The notes beneath the pieces are model-generated. The model searched no databases. It was not told where the DNA came from and saw nothing but the letters and a program-made list of their open reading frames with translations. Positions 50,523 to 60,867 of a DNA stretch of 62,747 nucleotides are shown here, in pieces (positions within the stretch are counted from its first letter, which is position 1; each line of letters begins with the position of its first letter). The DNA lies in contig LDOQ01000021.1 in the NCBI GenBank assembly GCA_001887945.1, positions 1 to 62,747 on the forward strand, in the 5' to 3' direction. The DNA comes from Spraguea lophii. Taxonomy: Eukaryota; Microsporidia; Spragueidae. Made by a program: the position numbers and the translations under genes.

Positions 50523-52637
50523 ATGCCATTATTTAAAAATAGAAAAATCTTATATAAGCATATATTATGTAAGATGCATAGAATAGATATTACTCTATAT
50601 AGAATATACATGGATAAATTTATGCCAAACAAACAAACTATAATAGGTAGAAATAGGCGTAATAACGTTGAAAAAATATTATGTATAGTAACACAAATAT
50701 TATATTTGTTTTATATTCTCGGTATACCAGTGTATATATCTTCTGCTGAACATTCTTCAGCTCTTTCTTTAAAGTTAGAATTATTTCAGCTTACTAATAG
50801 CTGTAGAAGAAATAATAATCTAGAAGGATTAATAGAGTTGGAAAGCATGGATAAAGCTGCACAGGTATTGGCCGATGATATGTGCTATTTGGAGATGTTA
50901 TCACATTATGGGTATAGAAGAGAATATAGAACACTCTCAGATAGATTGAGAATGAATGATTTTATAGGTGAAAATATTGGAGAAAATATTGCAAGACAAC
51001 AAGAAATTAATGATAATTCCTATAGCAGTACAAAGGAGATATTTGATGTTTGGAAAAATTCTACTGAGCATAGAAAAAATATTTTGGGTGATTTTGTATA
51101 TACTGGTATAGGCACGTGTAAAGATAGGAATGGATATAGATATTGGGTACAGGTTTTTGGTAAAGAATATAATAATAAAGATTTAATGAAATTCAAAATG
51201 AATGGTAAAGGAAAGATAAAAGAAAAATGTGATGAAGATGGTAAGAATGGTTGTGATAACAATGGAGATAATGGTAAAAATAATAGTAATAATATGGAAG
51301 AAAATAATAATAATGATATGAAAGAAAACAATAATAAAGATAACAAGAAGGATGAAAATAAAGATAACAATGATGATAATAAGAAGGATAAAAATAAAGA
51401 TAACAATGGAGATAATAAGAAAAATAATATACCTAAAATAGAATTTATAATAAATTCTAAAGACGGTAAAATAACACCACCAGAGAACCTACCTGATATA
51501 TTAAACAACATCTATGACTATTTTAAAGAAAAAGAAAATAATGGCGGAAAAGATAAAGGCAAGGAAAATAAAAATAATAAAGATACTAAGTACGATAAAG
51601 ATAGAAATAATAATTCTATAGAAGATATACAAACAATAACAATAGCTATACCAAATAACGATAAAGAATCAATAAAAATAGATACCACTAAAGATAATAA
51701 AGATAACCCTAATATATTCCAACAAAAGAAAGATAAGGCGCCTATATCCATTGTTACCATAACACAACCAACATCACCAGTAGATACAAATAAAGAAAAA
51801 GATAAAAAAATATCTTCCATTATACCTAAAGATAATATTTTTAAGAATAAAGATTCTGATATGACTGATAAACTAACAGATAGTCTTAGAGAATTAAAAG
51901 AATTAATTTCTTCTTTAAAGAATGATAAGAACATAGATATTTTCAATAAAATAAAAAATAATCTTAATAATAATAATATAGATGATAAAGATAATAGAAA
52001 TAGAGATAATGATCCTTATAAAAATATAGGTAACAATAGAGATATCAGAAATGAAAATAATAATCCTATGAGTAATAGAAATAATGATCCTTATAAAGAT
52101 AGAGATAATAATTTTATGGATAATAGAAATAATGATACAAATATTAGAAATGGAAATAATAATCCTATGAATAATATAAATAATCATACAGATAATCGTA
52201 GAGACAATAATCCTATGGAAAATAGAAATAATAGAAATAAAGAAAATGTTTTTAAAACACCTATCTCTATAATAAATGAATATCCTGGAGAGATAAAGGT
52301 TGTACCAATAGAAGATAAGGAAAAGAAAGAAAATGGGAAGAATATAAAATTATGTAAATATTTAGAAGATGAATATAAGAATTCTTTACCTTTATCTATA
52401 TTAGAATTTTATACTAAATATTGTAATACATACAAAAATAAAAGAACTGGAAATAATTATACTAACGGTAATAGAAATATTAATAACAATAAATTAGATT
52501 TTAATATCATAAAACCTAATCAATGGAATACTAAGAATAATCCTTTATTTCATCATATGGAATTTTCTAATGATCCTTGTAAAGGGAAAGATAATATAGA
52601 AATAGGATTACCTTTGTATTACGGAGTACATCAATAA
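50523..52637 (+). CDS. CAP/SCP-domain secreted or membrane-anchored protein
   Basis: 704 residues. A hydrophobic segment at about residues 49-73 (ILCIVTQILYLFYILGIPVYI) serves as signal or anchor. The true start could be one of the Met codons 18, 30 or 34, nearer to it. It precedes a CAP (PR-1/CRISP) domain at about 80-215 with LSHYGYRREYRTLSDRLR, GENIGENIA, FDVWKNSTEHRKNIL and YRYWVQVFG. Some CAP proteins bind sterols or lipids. The rest is an Asn/Asp/Lys-rich, largely disordered region with degenerate N-N-K-D repeats, ending in a short folded tail (CKYLEDEYKNSLPLSILEFYTKYC). No CCC motif at the start. Confidence 0.82.
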   Translation: MPLFKNRKILYKHILCKMHRIDITLYRIYMDKFMPNKQTIIGRNRRNNVEKILCIVTQILYLFYILGIPVYISSAEHSSALSLKLELFQLTNSCRRNNNLEGLIELESMDKAAQVLADDMCYLEMLSHYGYRREYRTLSDRLRMNDFIGENIGENIARQQEINDNSYSSTKEIFDVWKNSTEHRKNILGDFVYTGIGTCKDRNGYRYWVQVFGKEYNNKDLMKFKMNGKGKIKEKCDEDGKNGCDNNGDNGKNNSNNMEENNNNDMKENNNKDNKKDENKDNNDDNKKDKNKDNNGDNKKNNIPKIEFIINSKDGKITPPENLPDILNNIYDYFKEKENNGGKDKGKENKNNKDTKYDKDRNNNSIEDIQTITIAIPNNDKESIKIDTTKDNKDNPNIFQQKKDKAPISIVTITQPTSPVDTNKEKDKKISSIIPKDNIFKNKDSDMTDKLTDSLRELKELISSLKNDKNIDIFNKIKNNLNNNNIDDKDNRNRDNDPYKNIGNNRDIRNENNNPMSNRNNDPYKDRDNNFMDNRNNDTNIRNGNNNPMNNINNHTDNRRDNNPMENRNNRNKENVFKTPISIINEYPGEIKVVPIEDKEKKENGKNIKLCKYLEDEYKNSLPLSILEFYTKYCNTYKNKRTGNNYTNGNRNINNNKLDFNIIKPNQWNTKNNPLFHHMEFSNDPCKGKDNIEIGLPLYYGVHQ

Positions 52638-52707
52638 AAATACAATAAAAGTTATTTATAATATTATAATAATATATTTCTAATGGTAATTAATTGTATT
52701 TCTTATA

Positions 52708-54570
52708 TTAACCGTCTAATGTATTTATCATAGATTTTATAGTTTCCTTTACATTCTTATATAATTCTGCACTGCCTGATAATCTTTTTAATGATAGAAA
52801 ATATTTTCTAAATAATAGATTATAATATAATGATAACTTAAAGTTACATTCATGTGTATTACTTCTAACACTGCAATTATAACTTTTTTCTTTTATTTCA
52901 TAACCTATATTTTCTTTTGCAAGAAATTCTGTAACACTCTTACGTACGTTTGTATGGTCTAAGGATGTTTTAAATGTTAAATGATTGAAAATACCTTTGA
53001 TAAATGTATTCTTTACCTTAGGATGGTTAGTTATACAACTACTAAAACTATTATCATTATTACCACATTCATTATCATTACTATCATTACGAATACTATC
53101 TAAACTTTTATATTCTTCATTTTCTGATTCTTCCACGAAAACTGTTGGTTGAAAATATCTACTAAATGACTTTTTTCTATCTTTTTCAAATATCAATGAT
53201 ATAAATTTATGTATAATTTCATCTCTACTTTTTTCTTTATAATCTTTTATTTTAAGATTGTTTATTTTTTCTATATTATTTTTATAATCTACTGTAGAAT
53301 CTTCTAAACTTTCTATGAATAAATAATATAATGATACTGAAGGTCTATTTATTGCTATTGTAGAATTAAGTGATGCTTTAGATATTTTTTTATATTGTAT
53401 AATATCATTTTTTAATTCTTTAAATTGTTTACCTGCAACCAACTGTAAAAATCTTATTGCATTTTCATGTAATTTTGATATTTTTCTATCCAAAAAATAA
53501 TTATTGTAGGAATTATAATTAATTTCCAATCTGTTATTTCCTTTCTTGTCATTTACCCATTCACTTTTAATAACATCTTCCAATCCATATCTTATTTCTG
53601 TATCAGTGCATATCATTTTCTTTAATAAAAATTTTGCTTCATCGGATATTTGCCCGTATATTTTTAATTCTCCTTTTTTTATTTTCAGATGCAGTTGGTG
53701 TATATTTTGATCATCAAAAGGTACTCTTCCCTGCAACAATACATATAATATTACACCCAAGCTCCATACATCTATCTCAGGCCCTCTGTATTTTATACCC
53801 TTTAGTAGTTCTGGTGCTGCAAAATACAACGACCCGCAAAATGTATTTAGATATCTACGCTCATCAAAAAAGTTTGACAATCCAAAATCTATGAGTTTTG
53901 CATTCCCTTTGTTATCTATAAGTACATTTTCTATTTTAAGATCCCTGTGAACTATAGAGTATGAGTGTAAATATGATAAAGCACTGAGTATCTGATTAAA
54001 ATATCTTCTTGCTTCGTTTTCTGATAATACATAATTTTTTCTTTCTTTTTTTGTGATTAAATCTAAAAGCATCACACCATCGACATATTCAAAAATCAGA
54101 AAAAAATGTAATTCATTATAATAAAAATTTTTCAAACGCACAATATGCGGATGTTTCATTAATGTAGAAATTATCACTTCTCTATACGTCCTCTCATCAC
54201 GTCTTTCCTGCGACTCTTTAGAATAAGTTTTTGGTGCAGTTTTTCTTCCAACTATTTTTATAGCCACTTTCTCACCTGAAGAAGATATTCCCAATCGTAC
54301 TTTACTGGAACTACCTTTTCCCAAAGACGATGTTATTTTGTATTCACCTACTCTACCATATTCTAAAAATATTTTAGGAGAAACATAACCTTCCAAAGAA
54401 TTCTTTTTCTCACCAATAATATTATATTTATTATTTTGTTTATATCTATCATCTACGTTGCCTATATTCTGATCTATCTCTTTTAAATAATTTCTGGTAT
54501 CTTCTATCTCAGTGTCTAAACTTGTAAGAGTTTCTATAGAATGGTTGTTGTGTAGATATTTATCATCCAT
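52708..54570 (-). CDS. KIN1: KIN1/KIN2-type Ser/Thr protein kinase with KA1 domain
   Basis: 620 residues. Kinase domain at about 75-345: glycine loop GKGSSSKVRLG, catalytic Lys in VAIKIVG, HRDLKIEN, DFG in LIDFGLSNFF, APE in FAAPELLKG, and the YRGPEIDVWSLGVILY block. The C-terminus from about 520 on is KA1-like (TNVRKSVTEFLAKENIGYEI...YFLSLKRLSGSAELYKNVKETI). The combination points to Kin1/Kin2/MARK kinases, which act at the plasma membrane on polarity and exocytosis. An Asn/Asp/Ser-rich linker separates the domains. It is convergent with the CAP-domain gene, with only 70 bp between stops. Confidence 0.92.
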   Translation of the reverse strand: MDDKYLHNNHSIETLTSLDTEIEDTRNYLKEIDQNIGNVDDRYKQNNKYNIIGEKKNSLEGYVSPKIFLEYGRVGEYKITSSLGKGSSSKVRLGISSSGEKVAIKIVGRKTAPKTYSKESQERRDERTYREVIISTLMKHPHIVRLKNFYYNELHFFLIFEYVDGVMLLDLITKKERKNYVLSENEARRYFNQILSALSYLHSYSIVHRDLKIENVLIDNKGNAKLIDFGLSNFFDERRYLNTFCGSLYFAAPELLKGIKYRGPEIDVWSLGVILYVLLQGRVPFDDQNIHQLHLKIKKGELKIYGQISDEAKFLLKKMICTDTEIRYGLEDVIKSEWVNDKKGNNRLEINYNSYNNYFLDRKISKLHENAIRFLQLVAGKQFKELKNDIIQYKKISKASLNSTIAINRPSVSLYYLFIESLEDSTVDYKNNIEKINNLKIKDYKEKSRDEIIHKFISLIFEKDRKKSFSRYFQPTVFVEESENEEYKSLDSIRNDSNDNECGNNDNSFSSCITNHPKVKNTFIKGIFNHLTFKTSLDHTNVRKSVTEFLAKENIGYEIKEKSYNCSVRSNTHECNFKLSLYYNLLFRKYFLSLKRLSGSAELYKNVKETIKSMINTLDG

Positions 54571-54762
54571 ATAAAAAATAGAAATCAGAAAAATATCAAA
54601 GAGATGGTAACCAATCAGAAAAAAGGAGATGATGGAAATAAAAAAATATAAAATGATATTATAATTATTGTCGTTATAAAAATATAATTTATTTTACTTT
54701 GTTATGGAATTATAAATACATTATCCCTATTTTAAAGAATAAAAAACAAAAAATTGTTATAT

Positions 54763-55767
54763 CTACATTCTATTCTTCTCCATCTTCTTTAATATTTTTA
54801 TTCCTGATATATCCAGTGGTGTATAATATCTGGATACGTCTGGACTTATTTTTGAGAGGGTGTTGTGGAATGATGAGTGAATTATGTTGTTTTTTCTTCC
54901 TAAAGGGAATGTAAGCCGTGTGCTGGACGACTTATTTTGGGATTTTTCAAAATATTTATTGTATTTTTCTATTAGTTCAGAATCTATCATTTCTTCTTCT
55001 GGTAATTCCGGCTGTTTGGGAGTGGTGGTAGTATTTTTGTCTATTTTGTAAATTTGGATATTCTTATCTTCGAATAATATTTTATGTTTGTTTTTTAATT
55101 CTTCTAGGACTGTGTTATATGTGTGTTTAAATGTATTTTTTATTTCTATTTTATTCTTTTTTCGTAATTTTTTATATTTTTTAAAAAATTTAATAAATTT
55201 TTTTTCTTCTTTAGCAAATTGTATTTCTTCTATGGTTTTAATTTCTTTCGTATTTTTAAGAAGATGGAAAAGTGGAAATTGTGTGGCCATATTATAATAA
55301 TGCTGTGCTAATTGAAGTTTGTTTTTCATTTTTGTAAATGTGCTATTAAAATCTTCTATAGGTAATTTTTTATAATTGAATATTCTATATTGTGTAATAT
55401 TTTTATTTGATAGATTATGTAATTGTCGGTTATGGTTGTTATTTATAAAATCATCATTATTTCCTTGATTGTTACCTTCATGCTCCTTCTTATCCTTTAT
55501 CCCAATCTCATCACCATCTATAACCTCATTTTCAGATTTCAAATCTTCATAAAATAATTTATTATTTTTTTCAACAAAATATTTTTTTTGTTTGTTTTCC
55601 ACTTCTTTAACCAATCTTGGAATGTTACTATATTTCTGTGAACGCTCTATTTCACTCTTTAATATCTCTATATCACATTCTAAATCATTTAAATATCTAT
55701 TTGAGATGTAATTATTGTCAGTATTTGACTCTTCTCTTTTATCACTCCAATTATTTGTTTGTTGCAT
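54763..55767 (-). CDS. unknown coiled-coil protein
   Basis: 334 residues. Two charged helical regions likely form coiled coils (LNDLECDIEILKSEIERSQKYSN; and FAKEEKKFIKFFKKYKKLRKKNKIEIKNTFKH), separated by an Asn-rich linker. The C-terminal part is Ser/Thr-rich. ACCCTTTTT lies about 30 bases before the ATG, compatible with the CCC start signal. It shares the minus strand with the kinase gene, starting 193 bp upstream of it. No family recognised. Confidence 0.75.
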   Translation of the reverse strand: MQQTNNWSDKREESNTDNNYISNRYLNDLECDIEILKSEIERSQKYSNIPRLVKEVENKQKKYFVEKNNKLFYEDLKSENEVIDGDEIGIKDKKEHEGNNQGNNDDFINNNHNRQLHNLSNKNITQYRIFNYKKLPIEDFNSTFTKMKNKLQLAQHYYNMATQFPLFHLLKNTKEIKTIEEIQFAKEEKKFIKFFKKYKKLRKKNKIEIKNTFKHTYNTVLEELKNKHKILFEDKNIQIYKIDKNTTTTPKQPELPEEEMIDSELIEKYNKYFEKSQNKSSSTRLTFPLGRKNNIIHSSFHNTLSKISPDVSRYYTPLDISGIKILKKMEKNRM

Positions 55768-55849
55768 AAATTAATTTTTTAAATTGAAAAAGGGTATTTT
55801 TTTATTTATAATCCGCAAAATAAAATAATCAACAAAATGATATTTAGAG

Positions 55850-56930
55850 ATGGATTATAAGATTATATGTAATATTATATGAAATAAAAAAGTTATAAGC
55901 ATTATAAATTTAATAAAATTATATTCTTGTATTTATTAAAATAATAATGAGGTATATCACGTAAAAAGTCGTAAGCAAAGTAATATTCTATATATAATGT
56001 TTATCTTTTTATTTTATATGTTTTTAATAAAAGTAAAAAAGATGTTGGATTCATTAGTAAGATCTATGATCTTTAATTGTGTTTAGTTACTGATGGATTC
56101 TTTATTAATGATAATTTATAATTGCTTTCGTTAATAATATGTAATTTGATACATATTATGATTTACGATACGATACAAAATATATTTATTCCTAGTCAAA
56201 ATATATAAGAATTGAAATCTAAATAAATTATGTCTTCTTCCAACCAACTTTTATAGTCTCATTACCAATAAAATCAACTAAATATATTAATTTCTTTATG
56301 AAAATTCTATAAAAATATTTTAGGAATAAATAAAAAGATTATGTATAAAATGTTCACACTCGTGAAGAATACTGCGTTTTTAAAAACTATAAAATAGATA
56401 TCTCCTTTTAATTAAGTAAAAAAATATATTTTTTGTTATAAAAGAATAATTTCTTTACGCAAATTTTAAAGATTTGAATATTTTTTTTGTTAGAAATACA
56501 ATCAATTGTGAACTTACAATTTAATTTGCCTTAGGGATAGATTATATATAACAATGTAATGTATGAATTATGCAAGGGATATATGAATTTGATTATTAAA
56601 TAAAGAAATGTATAAATGAGTATAAGTGAAAGTTTATAAAAAAGTTTTTCTGGGATGAATACACAATATTTCGTTTGGGTTTGAGTCATTATTTATTCTT
56701 TGTTGAATATTAAAACCCTGGTGGTTCATATTAACATGAACAAAAATATTTTTTCAAATAAATAAGTTTTTGTGAAAAAAATATAGTGTTAACACGAAAT
56801 AAAATGATAAAGCGTTCCTTTATATAAACTAGAAAAACACCCCTGTGGAAGAAATAAAGATCACAACATTATAATAATTGTTTAATCTATTTAAAAAATC
56901 AGGTAAATTGTTTAATTATCCAATGTTCTT
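55850..56930. other. 1-kb region without an intact gene
   Basis: AT-rich. No coding frame, SINE or Merlin block that I can support. A patch near 56700-56760 is slightly more GC-rich (AAAACCCTGGTGGTTCATATT). Confidence 0.45.
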
Positions 56931-56934
56931 AAAA

Positions 56935-57450
56935 ATTCTTGCTGAAAAAGCCATGTAAAAGATGTAAGGTGTGTATAATTTTAGAAATTTCTGACAATAT
57001 ATCTACGTTTGGGTGGGGATGTAATAAAAGTATCATATCAATCAATGAACATACTTTTCTCGAGTATTAAGTTATTCTTTGAAAAAATATTTCATGTTTT
57101 ATACAAAAAAATCAACAAGTAAAAGAAGATATAAAGATTGGTAAAAGCATAGGTAAGATGAGTTTAATGCATATTTGTAGTGAAAGTAGTTAGTACAAGC
57201 TTAGATTCGCTTGAGGAACCGAAGGTCACAGACCATGGTAGGCCGCAGTCGGCCAGGGAACTTTGATAAATAAAAGTTTCATTAATAAAAAAAAATAAAG
57301 ATTGGTAAAGAATGTTTAATTTCTATTTTTAAAAAATTAGATGAAAATACTAAAAAATAAAAAGGAAAGTACACAAGAGGAAAAGGCATTACAAATATAG
57401 ATAAATTGGTTTTCACAAAATTCAGTATCATATATGAGGAACATATAAAT
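56935..57450 (+). pseudogene. decayed transposase remnant, probably Merlin N-terminus, split by a SINE
   Basis: Reading 56940-57070 in shifting frames gives CKRCKVCIILEISDN, then GWGCNKSIISINEHTFLEY. This looks like the N-terminal Zn-ribbon of ISXO2/Merlin transposases (CxxC...WxCxK...SIxxxTF). Stops follow. The frame runs into the SINE at 57146 and seems to resume behind it (GKECLISIFKKLDENTKK, then KGITNIDKLVFTKFSIIYEEH). The DDE part is not recognisable, so the family is tentative. Confidence 0.45.
57146..57294 (+). mobile_element. 5'-truncated SINE with perfect 15-bp target-site duplication
   Basis: 149 bp, beginning in the body at AGCATAGGTAAGATGAG and ending in TAAATAAAAGTTTC plus an A-run. 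It is flanked by ATAAAGATTGGTAAA at 57131-57145 and 57295-57309. It differs from the young copies at a few sites (for example CGCAGTCGGCC versus CGCAACCGGCC), so it is slightly older or belongs to a subfamily. It has no head and is not mobile by itself. Confidence 0.93.
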
Positions 57451-58090
57451 AATTTTAGGCAATCGGTTGTATAGAAAGATCAACTAAACAAATATTTTTT
57501 CATGTTGAAAATAAAAGAAAAACAATGTAGAAACAGAATTAACCAGAATAACAAATGGTTGAAAAACGTATTCATATGTTAAAACGGAGCTATAACTATT
57601 TCCAAATTAATGACAAAATTAGCTTTGTTTATAGTAAAAACAAGAGCCCCGCCCCGAAATATTGAAATGACATGGATATACATGAAAAAATATATAAAAC
57701 AGACAACCAATATTTAATGGATATAATTTTAAAAGGGAAATGTGATTATACTTTTTCCTAGAATTTAATAATAATAAATTATTTATTAAAATAAAAAATC
57801 TGTTTTTGTAATCAAAAGAATGAATGCAAATATAAAGGAATATAATGTTTCCAAAGATAAAAAACGGAAATAAAACACCTAAAGATACAGAAAATCAGAA
57901 AAAAAATAAGGTGTTTTTGCGCGCATAAGGAAGTTCGGTAAATGGTCCATGAAACATAGCTTATTTAAACAACAATATACATCAATATATTGATTGTGTT
58001 TTATTAATCATATATATGATTAATGTCAAAATTGGGTCGAAATGTTCTTTTATGAAAATTTCTAAACAATGGAATTTTTTATAAAAAGGT
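57451..58090. other. region of broken frames, no intact gene
   Basis: A partially readable frame around 57540-57720 (for example KLALFIVKTRAPPRNIEMTW) is interrupted by stops. It may continue the transposase remnant or belong to another dead element. A palindrome ATTAATCATATATATGATTAAT lies near 58005. Nothing can be named. Confidence 0.4.
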
Positions 58091-58140
58091 AACATTAAAT
58101 TAATACATATATGTAATAAAATTAGTTAATGAACTTTTGG
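58090..58140 (+). mobile_element. possible SINE fragment
   Basis: TTAATACATATATGTAATAAAATTAGTTAATGAAC resembles TTAATGCATATCTGTAGCGAAACCAGTTAGTACAAG of the family body. It is short and AT-rich, so chance similarity is not excluded. Confidence 0.35.
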
Positions 58141-58369
58141 TAATTATAAAATTTAGAAATTTGTTTAAATTTATATTCAGTTACTATTTAAACTGATTCG
58201 TTTAAGAAAATTAACAAATATAATAGTTTTAATTGTTTCATAATACTTATTATTCTGAATTGTAAGATTACACAATCAATTAAAATAATAAATAATTATA
58301 ATTTCTATATAATTTATAGATTAAAAGAAATTTTGTGATGACTCTGTCAATATTATATCAAGAAAGGAG

Positions 58370-58575
58370 TTGAATCACGCTAACACAAAAAAATAATTAC
58401 ATCATACGCAAAACCCCAATATTTCGATAAAATATAAGATCAAATTAATGCATATATTTAGCAAAAACAATTATGATAATTTAATCATGTTTTAAAGAAG
58501 CGGTTGTTTATACCGTGACGGGCTCGATCTGCCAAGTGCTTTGATGATAATTAAGGTGTTATTTGAAAAAAACTT
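58370..58575 (+). mobile_element. old SINE copy, 3' half
   Basis: Plus orientation. Family-order blocks: CATACGCAAAACCCC, ATAAGATCAAATTAATGCATAT, ACAATTATGATAATTTAATC, GAAGCGGTTG, CCGTGACGGGCTCGATCTGCCA and GTGCTTTGATGATAATTAAGG. No head and no clear target-site duplication. Confidence 0.65.
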
Positions 58576-58624
58576 GAAATAAACTATAAAAACTTTACTG
58601 TAATACATTAAGAATTTTTTTAAT

Positions 58625-60034
58625 TTATTTAACATTAATTTCCTTGCGTTTAAATTTATATATTCTATTTCCTTTTCCTAACCAATTGTTCTTTAAATTA
58701 ATTATTATATCCTTATTGATATTTATATTAAAAACGTCGATTATATTGTTATAAAGATTTAAATATTTTAAATTCGGCATTTTTAAAATTTTTGTAGGTA
58801 TTTTTCCTATAAAATTATTTATCATATGTATTTCTTTTATACTTTTTATTTTGGCGATTGTTGTTGGAATCCTAACAAAACATTGCATAATTGTTAATTT
58901 CCATAGTGTATCGATTTTAGAAAGTTTTATAAATACTTTTTTAGCTGTGTTTGTATTGAAATAATTATCACTGGAAATTGATAATTCTTCTAATGGAACA
59001 TCTATTTCGGGGAAAATCGAAAATGAAAGTAAATGGATATGAAGTGATCGAAGATGTGGAAATTTTTTAAGATCGGGTTTTTCTGATGTTTCCGTACAAT
59101 CTATAAATAAATGTTTTATAGCTAAAGGTTGTATTTCAAGAATATTATTTAAACTAATAGCAAATGCTTTTATATTTTCTGATCGTTCTATGTTTAATCT
59201 CATAAGATTTTTATTATCGTTTAAAAACAACCTATTTAAATTAATTATATTTATATGAACTATTTCTAAACGATTACTAGCTAGAGACAACTCTTCCAAT
59301 TTCATCCTACTAAAAAATGGTGGAACGACTGTAAGGTCATTTTTATCTAAAACCAATATTCGTAAATCTTTTAGATTCAAAATACTGTCAGCTATACTAT
59401 TTAAATTATTATAAGAAAGATTCAAAGAATGAATATGTGATTCGGGATATTCCATAACTATTCTAGACAAAAGATTATTTTCCAAATTTAAAACTGTCGT
59501 TATTTTCATTAAATCAAAGATAGTTTTAGCGAATCTCTCATATAGTCCCTCGTGATTTTGTGCGACAAAAAAATAGCGAAGAAATATATTATCTATAAAA
59601 TCCAATTTATAAATATTCAAATTAAAAAAATTAGCGTGTAGACAACATTTATCATATCTTCCGATATACAAATATTTTAAACTTTTCAAATTTTCTATTC
59701 CAACCAGGCTATAACATAAGTCAGGTATTATCAATATTTTTAAATTTTTTAAAAAAAATATATTCTGAAATTCATTACTTTCAAAACGTGATTGATTAAT
59801 GTTTAGATATTCAAGGTTATTGAATATAGTAGAAACATTAATTTTAAAACATCCTCTTAAAAAAATAGCTTTGATATTTCGCATATTATTTAATTTCGGA
59901 AAATTATTGTTATTACTTATCTCTAAGCATATATTATTTATTTGCAATAAAATATCATCACATTTTTCTAATAATTCAAAGCAGTTATTATTATTTATAA
60001 AGAGAATGAAAAATATCGTAGAATAAAAAAGCAT
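58625..60034 (-). CDS. secreted leucine-rich-repeat protein
   Basis: 469 residues. N-terminal MLFYSTIFFILFINNNNCFE is a signal peptide. About 14 irregular leucine-rich repeats follow (for example IHSLNLSYNNLNSIADSILNLKDLRILVLDKNDL, LEELSLASNRLEIV, LKYLNLYNNIIDVF), with a few Cys near the N-terminal half. It ends in a short basic tail. Secreted LRR proteins are a large, variable family in microsporidia and are thought to face the host, but the ligand is unknown. No CCC motif at the start. It is isolated between repeat-rich segments. Confidence 0.87.
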   Translation of the reverse strand: MLFYSTIFFILFINNNNCFELLEKCDDILLQINNICLEISNNNNFPKLNNMRNIKAIFLRGCFKINVSTIFNNLEYLNINQSRFESNEFQNIFFLKNLKILIIPDLCYSLVGIENLKSLKYLYIGRYDKCCLHANFFNLNIYKLDFIDNIFLRYFFVAQNHEGLYERFAKTIFDLMKITTVLNLENNLLSRIVMEYPESHIHSLNLSYNNLNSIADSILNLKDLRILVLDKNDLTVVPPFFSRMKLEELSLASNRLEIVHINIINLNRLFLNDNKNLMRLNIERSENIKAFAISLNNILEIQPLAIKHLFIDCTETSEKPDLKKFPHLRSLHIHLLSFSIFPEIDVPLEELSISSDNYFNTNTAKKVFIKLSKIDTLWKLTIMQCFVRIPTTIAKIKSIKEIHMINNFIGKIPTKILKMPNLKYLNLYNNIIDVFNININKDIIINLKNNWLGKGNRIYKFKRKEINVK

Positions 60035-60859
60035 AAGATTAGTTTACACATATTTTAATAATATTTATAGTAACATTCTATTTATGATTATAACTCCTAA
60101 ATTATTATATAATTTTTAAAAATGTTTTATTGAATCATTGAATAGAAATAAAAAAAGAGTCATACAGAAATTATATAAAAAAATGTATATTTGATGTTTT
60201 TTTTATTACATATATTTCTTAAAGAATATGGTATATTTGGTAAAAAGAGAATATTGATAAAAATAAATACACTTTTATAAATGTGTTTTTTCTTGATACA
60301 AAAATTATAGTGATTTTAGTTTTTTTCTTGTTCTGTATAAGGAAATAAACAAATACAATTGTTTTTATTAGTTTCAGATATGAAATGTAAAATTATATAA
60401 CCAATTAAAACAATGAATAACAATTGAAATAAGATGGTACATTTTTTATAAAAATAGAATAAAAACAAAAAACAGGTCAATATTTTTAATTAATAGTATA
60501 AAGTTTCATAATAATCTTATTTATTTCATAAAAATATATTTCAACTTTTTTCCTAAAAATAAATTCTCCTATATATTCTATGGCATTGTTATGAATGTTT
60601 CCATTATTAGATCCCAAGTATTTTTTTAATGCTGGCCATCTCTATATTTTGGATATTTATTTTTTGTTTTATTGGTTTATTGAATGATTAACTTTATAAA
60701 GTATGAAACCAATTTTAGCAATATCATTGTAGAATTTTCTTAACTTTAATATAATAATATTCACTTTATTAACGTTCTTTCGGTTTTTTAACAATGTTCT
60801 TTGTTTTATATTAGGATATTCTTACATCATCAGAATCCATTTTGTTTTAAATATCTATT
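60035..60859. other. AT-rich spacer, no gene seen
   Basis: About 825 bp between the LRR gene start and the Merlin element. No supportable feature. Confidence 0.5.
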
Positions 60860-60867
60860 AAATTTTC

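Noticed and set aside
57640..57670. snRNA-like or other structured RNA at ACAAGAGCCCCGCCCC
   Set aside because: No flanking U6-like ACAGAGA or AGC elements or conserved fold; likely part of a broken frame.
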